Below are positions 38,501-47,627 of a stretch of 64,000 nt of DNA, in pieces (position 1 is the first letter of the stretch; every line of letters starts with the position of its first letter). The notes under the pieces are model-generated. The model made no database searches, was not told the DNA's origin, and saw nothing but the letters and a program-made list of their open reading frames with translations. The stretch is taken from contig OZ020519.1 in the NCBI GenBank assembly GCA_963971425.1, positions 574,028 to 638,027 of the forward strand, written 5' to 3'. A program made the translations under genes and the position numbers. This DNA comes from Bryoerythrophyllum caledonicum. Lineage: Eukaryota; Streptophyta; Bryopsida; Pottiales; Pottiaceae.

Positions 38501-39818
38501 AATGATGGCTATACACAAAACCCTCAAAATAATCACCACCCAATACCCAAACGAACCGGCTCACATTTTTACAGATTGCATAAATGTATTATATCTCCTT
38601 AATACACATATTAAACACCCTACTTTACACAATAGTCATCCGGATAAAACTATCCTTCAATCTATGGTTGAAATGCTCCAAAACCGTACACAGATTACTA
38701 CACTCCATAAAGTCCGTGCTCATGCTAATATCGACGGCAATGAACAAGCCGACAAACTAGCAAAGGAAGGGAGAGAAAAAACCCACAAGAATGCCGAACA
38801 CCCATACGAACACGCTCATGCTACCCCATACTACTTTCATAGACATGAATGGCCCTCTATGGGTGAAACTCCCGATAAAGGCCCCGTACGATTCTTGGAC
38901 AAATACCTCAACAAACATGATCTTCTAAATAACTTAGAAAAACTTACAGAAAACTTCCCCAATATTGATAAATGGACTGGCAACCCAAATATTCATAATG
39001 TACTATCCAATAATTTTTGGAAAAACCCCACTATAACGGATCCACAAATCACATGCCTAATCAAATTCCGCACCGGACAATACATGGGCAATGCCCGCAA
39101 ACAACTCTTCTTTGGAATAGAAAGATTTCCTACAATAACATGTCCAATTTGCAACACCACAGACCCGGACACATGGCTACATGTCCTACTCAAGTGCCAA
39201 AACCCCCATATACATTCACTAATTGTTAAAAGACATAACAAAGCCGTATGGGCTATTCGTAAACTACTTATATCATCAACTAAATCCCGTTGCTTCGTTC
39301 TCATGAATGCCGGAACCTTTAATGACAATCCACAAGAAAATACGGTCCCCCCTTGGCTATTACCATGCACATGTTGCACTCAAAGATGCCATTGTAATGC
39401 AAGATTCAAACCGGACCTACTATGTGTTAGAGGACTTTCATACAAAGACCCCCCTCCAAACCACATAGATCCTAATCTCACTATTCAGTTTATTGAATTC
39501 ACATATTGCAATGATAGATTCTCTCCGGACACTATTGCTAACAAAGCAAACAAGTACCAACCACTACTTGATGATATTCAAGCACTAGGATGGAAAGTAG
39601 ACCCCCTCATTGTAATCACCGCGGGTGCCAGAGCCACCACCTTCATTCCCTCAATGACAACCCTTGAAGAAACATTTAAAATCCCCATCACTTCAATCAA
39701 AACCACCTTCTCAAATATTAACACTATTGCAATTCAACATGCTATGTCAATACTCCTGCATAAACGGAAACTTGAAAACAACCAACCCCTTCCTGATACA
39801 TCAAACCTCCCTCCATAA
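32571..39818 (+). CDS. LINE ORF2 polyprotein: 2A-like / APE endonuclease / RT / PCIF1-like / RNase H / CCHC, 2415 aa
   Basis: The enzyme of target-primed reverse transcription. Residues 1-55 are T/Q/P-rich. A 2A-like motif ends at residue 74 (LLSGDIEKNPGP). The APE-type endonuclease spans about 290-540 with N294, E323, D450, N452, D534 and H535 in WNAASL, QETKL, CGDFNQD and NSDHFPI. The reverse transcriptase spans about 850-1150, with KAPGPDHIP near 857, D988 in IDFKNAFGSIDH and YADD at 1089-1092. A segment at about 1690-1800 resembles the PCIF1 methyltransferase core but has AHPH (1755-1758) at the catalytic position. RNase H has D1931, E1977, D2002, H2051 and D2061. A CCHC knuckle follows (C2191, C2194, H2204, C2209), then a cysteine cluster CTCCTQRCHC. 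It is much longer than usual I/ingi ORF2 proteins (roughly 1000-1600 aa). Codons are strongly A- and C-rich on this strand. Confidence 0.92.
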   Translation: MTSKPTATTTTITTTTSTIINPQRHQQQQKPQQLQPPKQPLQNLKPQQHHYPTTIYLCKILILLSGDIEKNPGPMPNIIKTHPAAHKKRAKMYFIPSTIKLHPEYQHLANTFSPLLKNTHELHNSHNMTYPHIAQFIEQKTTHPPSHILYALIITVHPSLEECNQILALQNTNTTNWTNTLLNNLITLHNPPERHINTKHPYTSFLAENQNIIQHRDSIHKEIYDFVHSQTSPPTQNTIQLHFPFLPHELTKEITRCFEPILEYTFPSPPTPYIPPVNHNENTRDINTYILTWNAASLNTALPCLHNLSTHTNTPPAIIAIQETKLTATKSTKYIQKTFPDYKLIFNNTHALTRCIQQRMPYTPTRGGLLMLIHQSYAFPGNITKIPTPANISPYLQIIKITNRPLQPWLILHLYMPSHIEDSRLIPEIQNSITSQINTHTNHTIILCGDFNQDIALIGRQNGETFTTPRDIDYQWRNYTDNLELYLIPTDTQYSRQGGLNYTHTSLIDGFYIKTPNHTQYTSITNTSTNLNSDHFPIQLNIPHNILISRPPTKTNSNDIKILNPIPKENLDNFNTIFFEKNSLQIDSLTEILSNHQHLTHIQWQEACTSLDKIINEISTTLEKTCKAPPTPQLTPRTSNQGGYLPRKLAKKWKQHLVTYHNIRKTIYIAKNNQNWRTHPILSELQNLRHPQIPQVPPLNNPHEDWLKDIAVIAKTANKQARKITTKYTRECIRKAISKYRQLYESSPKKINRKVFKNNTNLPLDCILDQNNNILTSPNDIANEIHFQQSINNRPSTPSCHFQPQHTPTCTCGVRQYPWHDLDRFTIDKRGEPTTPLHTYYNRDTYNMCLKNLGTNKAPGPDHIPNSILKNMPPRFHDLLSLFFLHCYKQKAIPASWKTSLTILLYKKGNPTELPNHRPIALANAIYKLYTSTLTSILSAYGEKHQILHESQEGFRAERSTTQQIQTIIAALEDAKFTNKDIYILYIDFKNAFGSIDHPRLLTIMSDLGYPCDAVTLVGNIYSQSTTTYVGEFFGKTRPIPIQRGTIQGDTLSPYLFIIFLEPLLRWLQRGNNGYTFGTSKVTINSAAYADDLAAISGRLKSLKTQLDKIDKFCLWSGMELGVQKCAITGCPNKSKTNPTAFKALIQANNIHYRNQPIPVLNQNQPYIYLGINLVPSLKWKIQIHATTTKLIKQCKELILCPATLQQKIKMIDTVIRPGISYSFYAVPYSMPAINKLDKKIIAIQKKVCGLPNCTPNIITQLPHELFGLEAFSLKNAYLRCIGEQLQNALNDKGRLGLIYSGLLRHILAIYGGAQYLQRLKKSDCLRSPITRTLFLLKTEGQIFLKSTLEDFLLDPAPLEQNWANEIHNLPRLDRQLSDKLLQKLFSANITDLKQITLPNGTHLMDDKSYKTLYGTPHKLIKSALNIAKQLFCHPPCLPTCPNPCANHAPPYTLKDSYIINHNDIHPNTNPPLIPPNPPHSRPYAPPPHILKNPSIHPINNITAHRHNKHIDSNKISKQYTTYLCHWSHNNNTYAKWLPQRNLFPWHNPNTSLHNTEILTQYYLRTQNSHYLNIIQIHHPQAQLRDRRFVTPPLIIPLLNIFTTECNPETDIRAQTNTIKIQQDNAHIYEGNGRHLITIPLARLQWLWNQYHNALLTPINIEPIPQTFETEIVWLYQRYNYRTPKNDPLKNAHYILPDPILDYLITSLNITHSYFSSPVTCSTKISKFYSPFKRDKIFGSLGKAFDYKWSGIGLAHPHNEEETQQAIHWARLAANNDPNHNITIIITPDTHWYHNPNPQLGPFPDSHIIVLFEADSMTYKEPTIPPQIQTPRLEPATLRILCIHQQTREIGNLEIFNHLTLIAKNLNINKVYTAIAPPTPISTRVNRNKKWSKTPHTNISTSPITELSLPLSYYQINIDLKFDPNFSYYTDGSFKEPTEVSPGHWHREKAGYGIYNSTKQIKLGKRLHGLQNILRAEMMAIHKTLKIITTQYPNEPAHIFTDCINVLYLLNTHIKHPTLHNSHPDKTILQSMVEMLQNRTQITTLHKVRAHANIDGNEQADKLAKEGREKTHKNAEHPYEHAHATPYYFHRHEWPSMGETPDKGPVRFLDKYLNKHDLLNNLEKLTENFPNIDKWTGNPNIHNVLSNNFWKNPTITDPQITCLIKFRTGQYMGNARKQLFFGIERFPTITCPICNTTDPDTWLHVLLKCQNPHIHSLIVKRHNKAVWAIRKLLISSTKSRCFVLMNAGTFNDNPQENTVPPWLLPCTCCTQRCHCNARFKPDLLCVRGLSYKDPPPNHIDPNLTIQFIEFTYCNDRFSPDTIANKANKYQPLLDDIQALGWKVDPLIVITAGARATTFIPSMTTLEETFKIPITSIKTTFSNINTIAIQHAMSILLHKRKLENNQPLPDTSNLPP
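32736..32792 (+). promoter_or_regulatory. 2A-like ribosome-skipping site in ORF2
   Basis: These codons read YLCKILILLSGDIEKNPGP. The C-terminal part fits the 2A consensus D-(V/I)-E-x-N-P-G-P exactly (D67 to P74), preceded by the leucine-rich stretch usual for 2A peptides. In known 2A peptides the glycyl-prolyl bond is not made at NPG/P and translation continues, giving two proteins. Here that would release residues 1-73 and start the enzyme part at P74. 2A-like sequences at this position are known from non-LTR retrotransposons of trypanosomes and several invertebrates. Activity in this element is inferred. Confidence 0.8.
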
Positions 39819-40046
39819 ACCTGCACTTGCATTTTACCGTACACACCCTCCCTTTCTTAGAGACTTTTGGGTACTTGGGTCCCTTTGTATTGGTCACTTG
39901 TTACTGGGTACATAGTGTCCACCCTCGAAAGAGGGGAGTAGTTCCATACTACTAACCCATGCCCGGTGGGCATGGACTTAGTGGTGGAATGAACGGACAC
40001 TTTATCCACGCCGGCCCCCCTTCGGGGACCGGAGTTCTTCTTTCTT
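39819..40046 (+). other. LINE 3' untranslated tail with hairpins and TTC-rich end
   Basis: The tail after the ORF2 stop contains three short potential hairpins: cctc-gaaa-gagg (GNRA-type loop), ccatgccc-ggt-gggcatgg (8-bp perfect stem), and a C-rich/G-rich stem closed by ttcg at about 40013-40032 before ccggagttcttc. It ends in a TTC-rich run instead of poly(A). The same order of elements occurs in the SINE at 41242-41600, in the tail-only copy at 1893-2049 and in the inverted copy at 42695-42978. It is the likely recognition site for the LINE reverse transcriptase. Confidence 0.75.
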
Positions 40047-40058
40047 TATAAATGGAAG

Positions 40059-40649
40059 AATCCTTACACCACAACTACGATAGGCCAATAAAACTTTACT
40101 GATTACGCCACATGGATATAAGAAAGCCTTGCAGATTAGTTAAACGTTAGAAAGGAACACGAACAAGACCAACAACTATCCTAGGATGTTGAAAATCAAG
40201 CGTTGAGGGTGCGACAATCACTCCAACATAGAGTGTTCACTTGATCTACATCACGTCCACCCGGTGCACCTTCCTTGTAGGGTTTCTATTGACGTGGATA
40301 ACACTACGAGCGGCGGTGCTATTTTCATTGAAAGCAATTGAAGAAGGAAACAACCCAACACTATCTTTTAAAACACTGAAATTGTAAACCATGTCCACAA
40401 TTCCAAGGATTGAACTATCTCAAACACTGCCACTAGTTACCTGCTATAATACAATAAAATGGAAATACAGGAGGGCAAAGAGAAAAAATTAACACACCTC
40501 GAAACTCAACCTAGGTGAATAGAATAAGCATATAAAGTGGCCGAACGGGGGCGGTGACAGACGAGGCTGTTGAGGCCTGTGAGGAAGGAAAAGTAAAGAC
40601 GCCGAGTTTAATCTCCAAGGTACCATGACAGTTTTACACTGAAAACACT
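40059..40649. other. Right flank of the LINE, nothing recognised
   Basis: No coding potential or repeat was recognised between the right target duplication and repeat copy C. Confidence 0.45.
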
Positions 40650-41940
40650 TCAAAATTGTTTAATTCTAATGCAATGAATCAAGAAGGAAAAAAAATTTCA
40701 CTACTAGTTTTGACCAAGGGATCTGAAAATACGACTTAATAAGTAACATACTCACAAAATTTCATAAACTTTGACTGCACGGATTGAAAGATTAGACTGT
40801 TTAAAATGAAACATATGGTTCATTTTCTTTTGTGCGTTCAGTGGATCAACAAACTTTGACTTCACTTGGTGTCCAATATTTGCACTATACAAGGTATAAA
40901 TCCATTATCATCGTGTTGAGCATGATGTTAGTTCCTTATTCACCAAATTTTAGAGGTAGCGGAAAGATGTGTAGCATATTCAAAACAACTGTGCAAGGAG
41001 TGGAGGTTAAAAAATTGCCAATTTGTATTTTCATTTTTTGTGAAATAAATATGTTTTAGATTGATAATTTGAATGGTCAATAAGAATATTTACACTACAT
41101 ATTGTTGTGCAATTAAAAATTGTCTAAAATATGAAGATCTCTAAGTTTTATGTGGAAAAGAAGAAGTTTTTTTGGTACCTTGCCCAGCAATGTGTGACAA
41201 TGTGTTAAAATGTTTGACTTGGGTTCATATGCTATTTTTTAAAGGCACGACGACCTTGGTGTAGTGGTTTGGGTCATGGCACACCGATGAGGTGGTTGTG
41301 AGTTCAAGTCCTATTGTCGGCATGGTGCCTACCACTACAGTCTATCCAATTATGGTAGAGGGTTTCAAGGCCTTGTTGTATGGGGACCCACAAAGCCCTT
41401 GAGGGAGATGACATTTTGGTTGTCTCTAAGGCAATTAGTGTAGGGAAGCATTTAGTGTAGAAAAGTGTTTATCCTCGAGAGGGGGGAGTAGTTCTATTAC
41501 ACTAGCCTAGGTCTCATGGCCATATGCTTAGTGAAGAGAATAAACAAACACCATATTCACGCCAGTCTCCTTCGGAGACCGGAGTTCTTCTTCTTCTACT
41601 TGCTATTCCTCACCAAAGCCAACATTTTATTTATACATTATGAAGGGAAAAATATTACTTGCTAGTATTGAAAATCTCACATTCAATAGAGTGTCCTAGC
41701 AAAAGTTTTTCGAGGTGCCCAAAGTGCCTACTTGCCCCATTTAAAATTTGAAACCCTATAACTTTTTCTATTTAATGTTGGATTTAGGAAAAAAAATGAT
41801 TTCCTAGATAGGTCTTAGTAATGTCCTAAAATAAAACTTTCAAAGTAGATTGTTAATAATTGACACCAAAGGAACTGGACCAAAGTTTCAAAAAGCCTAT
41901 TTCTGATACTTGGTCCTTTAGGTGTTAAATTGGACTTGAA
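40650..41940 (+). repeat. Dispersed non-coding repeat, copy C, split by a SINE
   Basis: Matches copies A and B in the same order of landmarks (taacatactcacaaaatttcat, atggttcattttc, acttggtgtcc, tgtgtagcatattcaaaac, tgtgcaaggagtgg, aaatatgttttaga, caatgtgtgacaatgtgt). Between 41242 and 41600 it is interrupted by a SINE; comparison with the uninterrupted copies shows the empty site (tgc-attttt..actaaagac). The part after the SINE continues the family consensus and extends to about 41940. Confidence 0.8.
41242..41600 (+). mobile_element. tRNA-derived SINE sharing the LINE 3' tail
   Basis: The head has a polymerase III A box (tggtgtagtgg, 41257-41267) and a B box (gttcaagtc, 41302-41310) at tRNA-like spacing. 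The 3' third (about 41465-41600) matches the tail of the LINE at 39819-40046: ctcgagagggg, agtagttc, a hairpin with ttcg, and accggagttcttc followed by (TTC)n. The flanks share tgctatt (41230-41236 and 41601-41607), a decayed target duplication confirmed by the empty sites in repeat copies A and B. The element is non-autonomous and probably moved by the LINE machinery. Confidence 0.85.
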
Positions 41941-42682
41941 ACTGTGACATATTAGAGTATTGTTCTAGATGAACGCACCATATATTTCACGGCTTATTTT
42001 ATTTGTGGAGGAACTTCAGGAATGATTGGGGATGGATAAAGCTCAACTTGGTACCATATGAATACATTTTTTTGTTTACATATTGGTGTCTTGAGTATGA
42101 AAATTGTTATAGTTTTTACTGTACAATGAAACTATACGACATACAATTCTGGAAAACTTTAGTCTTTCACCATGTCAATTCAAAGATTAGATTGCATTTA
42201 GTCGTGGTCCATCATGATATTTGATTCAAAGTCATTTTTTTATTGTTGCACAATTCCACATTTCTCTTGCTTTATCACTTTCTAAGTTTTGGTTATTTGA
42301 TTCACCTTCTCTCTTTTTTCCTCCAGCTATTTCTACCGTAAGTGCAAATATTAATTATTTGCTTAAGTGGTGTTCTTCCTCCTTTTCTTTTCTACTCCTT
42401 TTTCATAGTTAAATTGTTACCTTCCTAAATATAGATTGAAAAATACAAATAGACCGCACATATTCAATATATGACATGCAAAGTATAGTTCATATAAAAT
42501 AAATGTGGTCGGGACAACATGAAACACAAGTGCTTCAAGTGAATATTACATTAGCCGATTCAAAGATTAATTGAATCATATCGTATTTACTTCATTCATG
42601 AATAATACATTCACGGCAACAACTCCATTCATCTAAATTAACAAATTTATTCATTGAGGGTTAAGAATGAAATTTGAATATA
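41941..42682. other. AT-rich intergenic DNA, nothing recognised
   Basis: No protein-like frame or known repeat was identified between repeat copy C and the second LINE copy. Confidence 0.45.
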
Positions 42683-42694
42683 CCCTAGTAGTAA

Positions 42695-45600
42695 GAAGAA
42701 GAAGAAGAACGTTGGTCTCCGAAGGAGGCCGGCGTGAATAAAGTGTCTGTTCGTTCCACTACTAAGACCATGCCCACAGGACAAGGAATTAGTGAGCTGG
42801 AACTACTTCCCTCTCTGGAGGGTAGACACTATGTAACAAGAAACCAAAGAACCACAAGTCAACCAACCAACCAACGAATCACAAACCAAGTAACTAACCA
42901 ACGAACTAACCACAAACCAGGCAAGTAGTCAAAAACCTTAAAACCAACTAATCATGAAAATCAAGGCGGGGGGAGAATTTAGGGGGGGTCCTGTGTATCG
43001 GCGAGGGCTTGGTTGTTTTCAATTTTGCGTTTATGTAGAAGAATGGACATGGCATGTTGGATAGCTATGGTGTTAATGTTTTTAAAGGATGTTTTAATTG
43101 TTTCAATGGGTATCTTGAAGGTGTCTTCTAGAGTTTTCATAGATGGGATAAAGGTGGTGGCCCGAGCGCCGGATGTGATTACCATAAGGGGGTCGACATT
43201 CCATCCGAGGGCGATGATGTCGTCAATAAGGGGTTGGTATTTGTCTATTTTATTTTGGATTGTTTCCGGGGAAAATCTATCGTTGCACTATGTGAATTCA
43301 ATGAATTGAATGGTGTAGTCTTGGTTGACGTTATCCGGTGGTGGGTCATTGTATGGTAAACCTTTGACACAAAGGATGTCCGGTTTGAGCCTAGCGTTGC
43401 AATGACATCTTTGGGTCGTACATGAGCATGGGAGTAGCCACGGGGGGACCGTATTTTCTTGTGGATTGTTATTGAAAGCGCCGGCGTTCATTAGTATAAA
43501 ACATCTCGATTTATTGTAGGAGGTGATTAGTTTTCGGACTTCCCATACCGCTTTGTTATGTCTTTTAACAATTAGGGAGTGTATGTGGTGGTTTTGGCAT
43601 TTGAGTAGAACATGTAGCCATGTGTCGGGGTCCGTTGAGGGGCATATGGGGCATGTTATGGATGGAAATCTTTTTATTCCAAAGAAGAGTTGTTTACGGG
43701 TGTTTCCCATGTGTTGACCGGTATGGAATTTGATAAGGCATGTTATTTGTGAATTGGTGATGATGGGGTTTTTCCAAAAATTTGTAGAGAGTTCATTGTC
43801 TATGTCATTGTTGTTAGTCCACTTTTCTATGTTAGGAAAGTTGTCTGTGATTGTGTCAAGATTGTTATGTAGGTCTTGTTTTTTGAGATATCTGCTCAGG
43901 AATCTGACCGGACCTTTATCGGGGGTGTCTTCTTTGGAGGGCCAATCTTCTTTTTGGAAATAGTAAGGGGTGGCATGGGCGTGTTCATGTGGGTCTTTGG
44001 CATTTTTATGTGATTTTTCTCTTCCTTCTTTTGCAAGTTTATCCGCTTGTTCATTGCCATCAATATTAGCATGGGCTCGGACTTTGTGGAGGGTTGTGAT
44101 TTGTTCTCTTTTTAGTATCATTTGGACCATTGATTCTAATATGATTCGGTTGGGGTGACTATTATGGAGGGTAGGATGTGTTATTTGGGTGTTTAATAAA
44201 TATAGTGCGTTAATGCAATCTATAAATATGTGTATCGGTTCATTGTTGTATTTTGTTGAGACGATTTCTAATGTTTTGTGGATGGCCATTAGTTTTGCTC
44301 TGAGGATATTTTGCAGTCCATGTAGTCTTTTGGCTAGTTTGATTTCTTTCGTAGCGTTGTATATTCCATAACCGGCTTTTTCTCTGCGCCAAGATCCCGG
44401 GCTAATTTGTTCTGGTGGTTTAAAGGAGCCATCAGTATAGTAGCTAAATTTTGTAATTAAATTTAGGTGGGGTGTCAGTTTGATACTCCGGGAGGGATGG
44501 GGGTGTTCAGGTGTAGTTTAATGTATTGTTATTGTAGTGTAGTTTTGACCATTTTTTGCTTATGTTGACGGGTGTTTCCATTGGCGTTGGTGGGGCCAAT
44601 TTTGTGAGTATTCGGTGTATGTTTAGAGTCTTTGCTATGGAGGAGAGTTCTTCTAGTTGTTCTTGTGTGCCTAGAGTATGATTTTGGTGGTGGATGCATA
44701 TTATTTGTAGAGTGGATGATTCAATTCTGGGTTTTTTTAGATCTAGTGGGATGATGGGTTCTTCATATGTTATTGAATCTGCTTCGAATATTGTGATGAT
44801 GTGTGTATCGGGAAAGGGGCCTGAGTGTGGATTATGATTTTGGTACCAGTTTTTGTCTGGGGTTATGATTAGGGTGGAGGTGTGGTTTGGGTCATGTTTG
44901 GCCGCGAGTCGGGCCCAATGTAGAGCTTGTTGTGTTTCTTCTTCATTGTGTGGGTGTGCCATATCATTACCTATCCATTTGTGGTCAAAGGCTTTGCCTA
45001 GTGATCCGAATATTTTATCTCATTCAAAGGGGGAGTAAAAGTTGTTGAGTTTGGTGGGGCATGTGACGGGGGAGGAGAAATATGAGTGTTGGATGTTGAA
45101 TGTGGAGATTAGTGAATTAAGTATAGGTATGGGTAGTGTATATTGTGTAAGTTTAAGGGGGTTATTTTTTGGTAATCTATATTTGTATCTTTGGTATAGC
45201 CAAATGACTTCGGTTTCGAACGGTTGGGTTGTTGGTTCAATGTTTGTAGGGGTTTGTAGTTTAGTATTGTATTGGTTCCACAACCATGTGAGCCTAGTGA
45301 TTGGGATGGTAAAAAGATGCCTTCCATCTTCTTCGTATAAGTGTGCTTGGTCTTTGTCAATTTTTATTGTGTTAGATGAGGTACGAGTGTCTTTTTCGGG
45401 GTTGCATTCCATTGTGTAGATGTTTAGTAGGGGGATTATTGTGGGTGGGGTGACGGACCTTGTGTCTTGGGGTTGGTTTTGTGGGTGGTGAACTTGGATA
45501 ATTTCGGTGTAGAATTTGTGTTGAGTTCTTTGATAATATTGTGTCAATTTATTTGTGTTATGTGAAATGGTGTTTTGGTTGTGTCTTGGGAAACGTTTCT

Positions 45601-47440
45601 TTGGGGGAGCCATTTGTTGTAAGTGTGGTTATTGTGAGTCCATTGGCATAGATATATAGTGTAATTATTTTCTATTTGGTTTTTATCTATTTTTTCCTTG
45701 TATTCGTGGTGTATGATGTTGTTAATGGGATAGGTGGTGGGGTTTTTGAGGATGTGGTTTGGGGGGTGCGGGTGGTGTGGGTGGGAGTGGGGAGGGTGGA
45801 TCGATTGTGTGGTGATATTTCTTGGAGTGATGTCATTGTTTATAGTGATGAATGGGTCTCTAATTTTATGAGAGTATGTATGTGTATTGGTATGTGTATT
45901 GGGTAGGGGGGGATATATTGGGTGACAAAAGAATTGTCGTGCAATTTTTAGGGCACTTTTAATAAGTTTTGATTGAGTGAAGTGGTAGGTTTTAAATTCT
46001 TCATTGTTCATGATGTGTGTTCCGTTGGGTAGGGAGATTTGTTTTAGTTCGTAGATATTTTTTGTTAGGAGTTTTTGTAATAACTTTTGAGATAATTGTG
46101 TGTTGAGTGTATTATGGTTTTGTGTTTCAAGAGTCCAAGCTTTTTCTAGTGTTGTTGGTTCTGTAAGAAAGTTGGGGAGAGTGCTTTTTAGGTGGACTTT
46201 TGCTACGTGTTTTAGTAAGAAGAAGGTACGTGTTATTGGTGATCTTGTACAATTTGTCTTTTTTATTCTAGGTATGTTTTGTGCCCCCCCATATTGTGCG
46301 AGGATGTGATGTGTTAGGCCCTTGTATATCTTTCCAAGTCTGCCACTGTCATTTAGAGCGTTCTGGAGTTGTTCACCTATGCATCTAAGGTATGCGTTTT
46401 TTAGTGAGAAGGCTTCTAGTCCAAAGAGGTTGTGTGGAAGTTGGTAATTATGTTAGACATACATTTTGGCATGCTGCATACGGTTTTTTGTGTGGTAGTT
46501 ATTTTTTGGTCCAATTTTTTGATGGCGGGCATTGAGTATGGTACCGCGTAGAAGTTGTATGCCACGCCCGGTCTTAAAACTGTGTCGATCATTTTTATTT
46601 TTTGCTTCATAGTGGCCGGACAACCTACTAGTTCTTTGCATTGTTTGATTAATTTTGTGGTGGTGGCATGAATTTGGGTTTTCCATTTTAGGGAGGGGAC
46701 GAGACTTATTCGTAGATATGTGTATGGTTCGTTTTGGTGTAGAACGGGTATTTGTTGGTTTCGGTAATTTATGTTAGAGGTTTGTATTAGGGCTTTCAAT
46801 GGGGTGGGGTTTGTTTTTGATTTATTTGGGCATCCAGTGATGGCACATTTTGGGACCCCTACATCCATACCTGTCCATTTGCAGTACCTGTCTATTTTGT
46901 TAATTTGTGTTTTTATGGCGTTGATTTTGTTGGTTATTCCCGCAAGGTCGTCCGCGTATGCCGTGGAGTTGATGGTGGTTTGTGATGTCCCAAATGTGTA
47001 TCCATTGTTGCCTCTATCTAGCCATCTAAGTAGTGGTTCTAGGAATATAATAAATAAATATGGGCTTAGGGTATCTCCTTGTATTGTTCCCCTTTGGATG
47101 GCTATGGGTTTAGTTTTACCAAAGTGTTCTCCTATGTAAGAAGTTGAGGATTCGGAGTATATATTTCCCACTAGTGCGGTGGCATCTTTGGGGTATCCAA
47201 AGGTCCGTCATTATGGCTAAAAGTCTAGTGTGGTCAATAGAGCCGAAGGCATTTTTAAAGCCGACATACAGTATAAATATGTCTTGGTTTATAAATCGTG
47301 CATCTTCTAATGCGGCTATTATTGTTTGGATTTGTCTAGCGGTGCTTCTTTCTGCGCGGAATCCTTCTTGACTATCATGCAATATTTTATGTTTTTCGCC
47401 ATATGATGAGAGTATTGATGTGAATGTGCTCGTAAATAGT
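42695..47440 (-). mobile_element. 5'-truncated, decayed LINE copy with exact 12-bp TSD
   Basis: The 12-mer ccctagtagtaa at 42683-42694 and 47441-47452 flanks this reverse-oriented element. Its 3' tail (42695-42978 region) has the (TTC)n end and the hairpin-bearing tail. The coding part begins inside the reverse transcriptase, so the 5' region, ORF1, 2A site, endonuclease and first RT motifs are missing. This is the usual outcome of incomplete target-primed reverse transcription. Confidence 0.9.
42979..47400 (-). pseudogene. LINE ORF2 pseudogene: RT, PCIF1-like, RNase H and C-terminal regions
   Basis: Reading from 47400 down, the frame pieces are 47382-47116 and 47171-46416 (RT with IQRGTIQGDTLSPYLF and YADDLAGI), 46011-45544, 45613-45020, 44962-44507, 44289-43288 (RNase H and cysteine region) and 43185-42979. 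Frame changes separate several of these. In-frame stops occur within the PCIF1-like block (after FYSPFE, at 45020) and just after FIEFT (43285-43287). The PCIF1-like block again has AHPHNEEE where PCIF1 enzymes have NPPF, so that change is a family trait and not damage in a single copy. The catalytic TDGS start of RNase H is poorly preserved here. The protein is not functional. Confidence 0.88.
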
Positions 47441-47627
47441 CCCTAGTAGTAACTCCCTTTTGCACTTGTGCATACCCGTTGAGAGAAGGTAGGAGTATAA
47501 CAAGTTGTGAGCACTTCTTCTTTTACTTAGTCATTGTATTACGTATCACCTCTTTTTCCTCTTATACTTTGAGATACTTTAACGTGTATCGTTGCTTTGA
47601 GTTCGCTTTCTTTCTATTTCCTTCATC

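Noticed and set aside
41246..41320. A functional tRNA gene
   Set aside because: Only the A and B boxes are tRNA-like; there is no acceptor-stem pairing, and the sequence runs into a SINE body and LINE tail.
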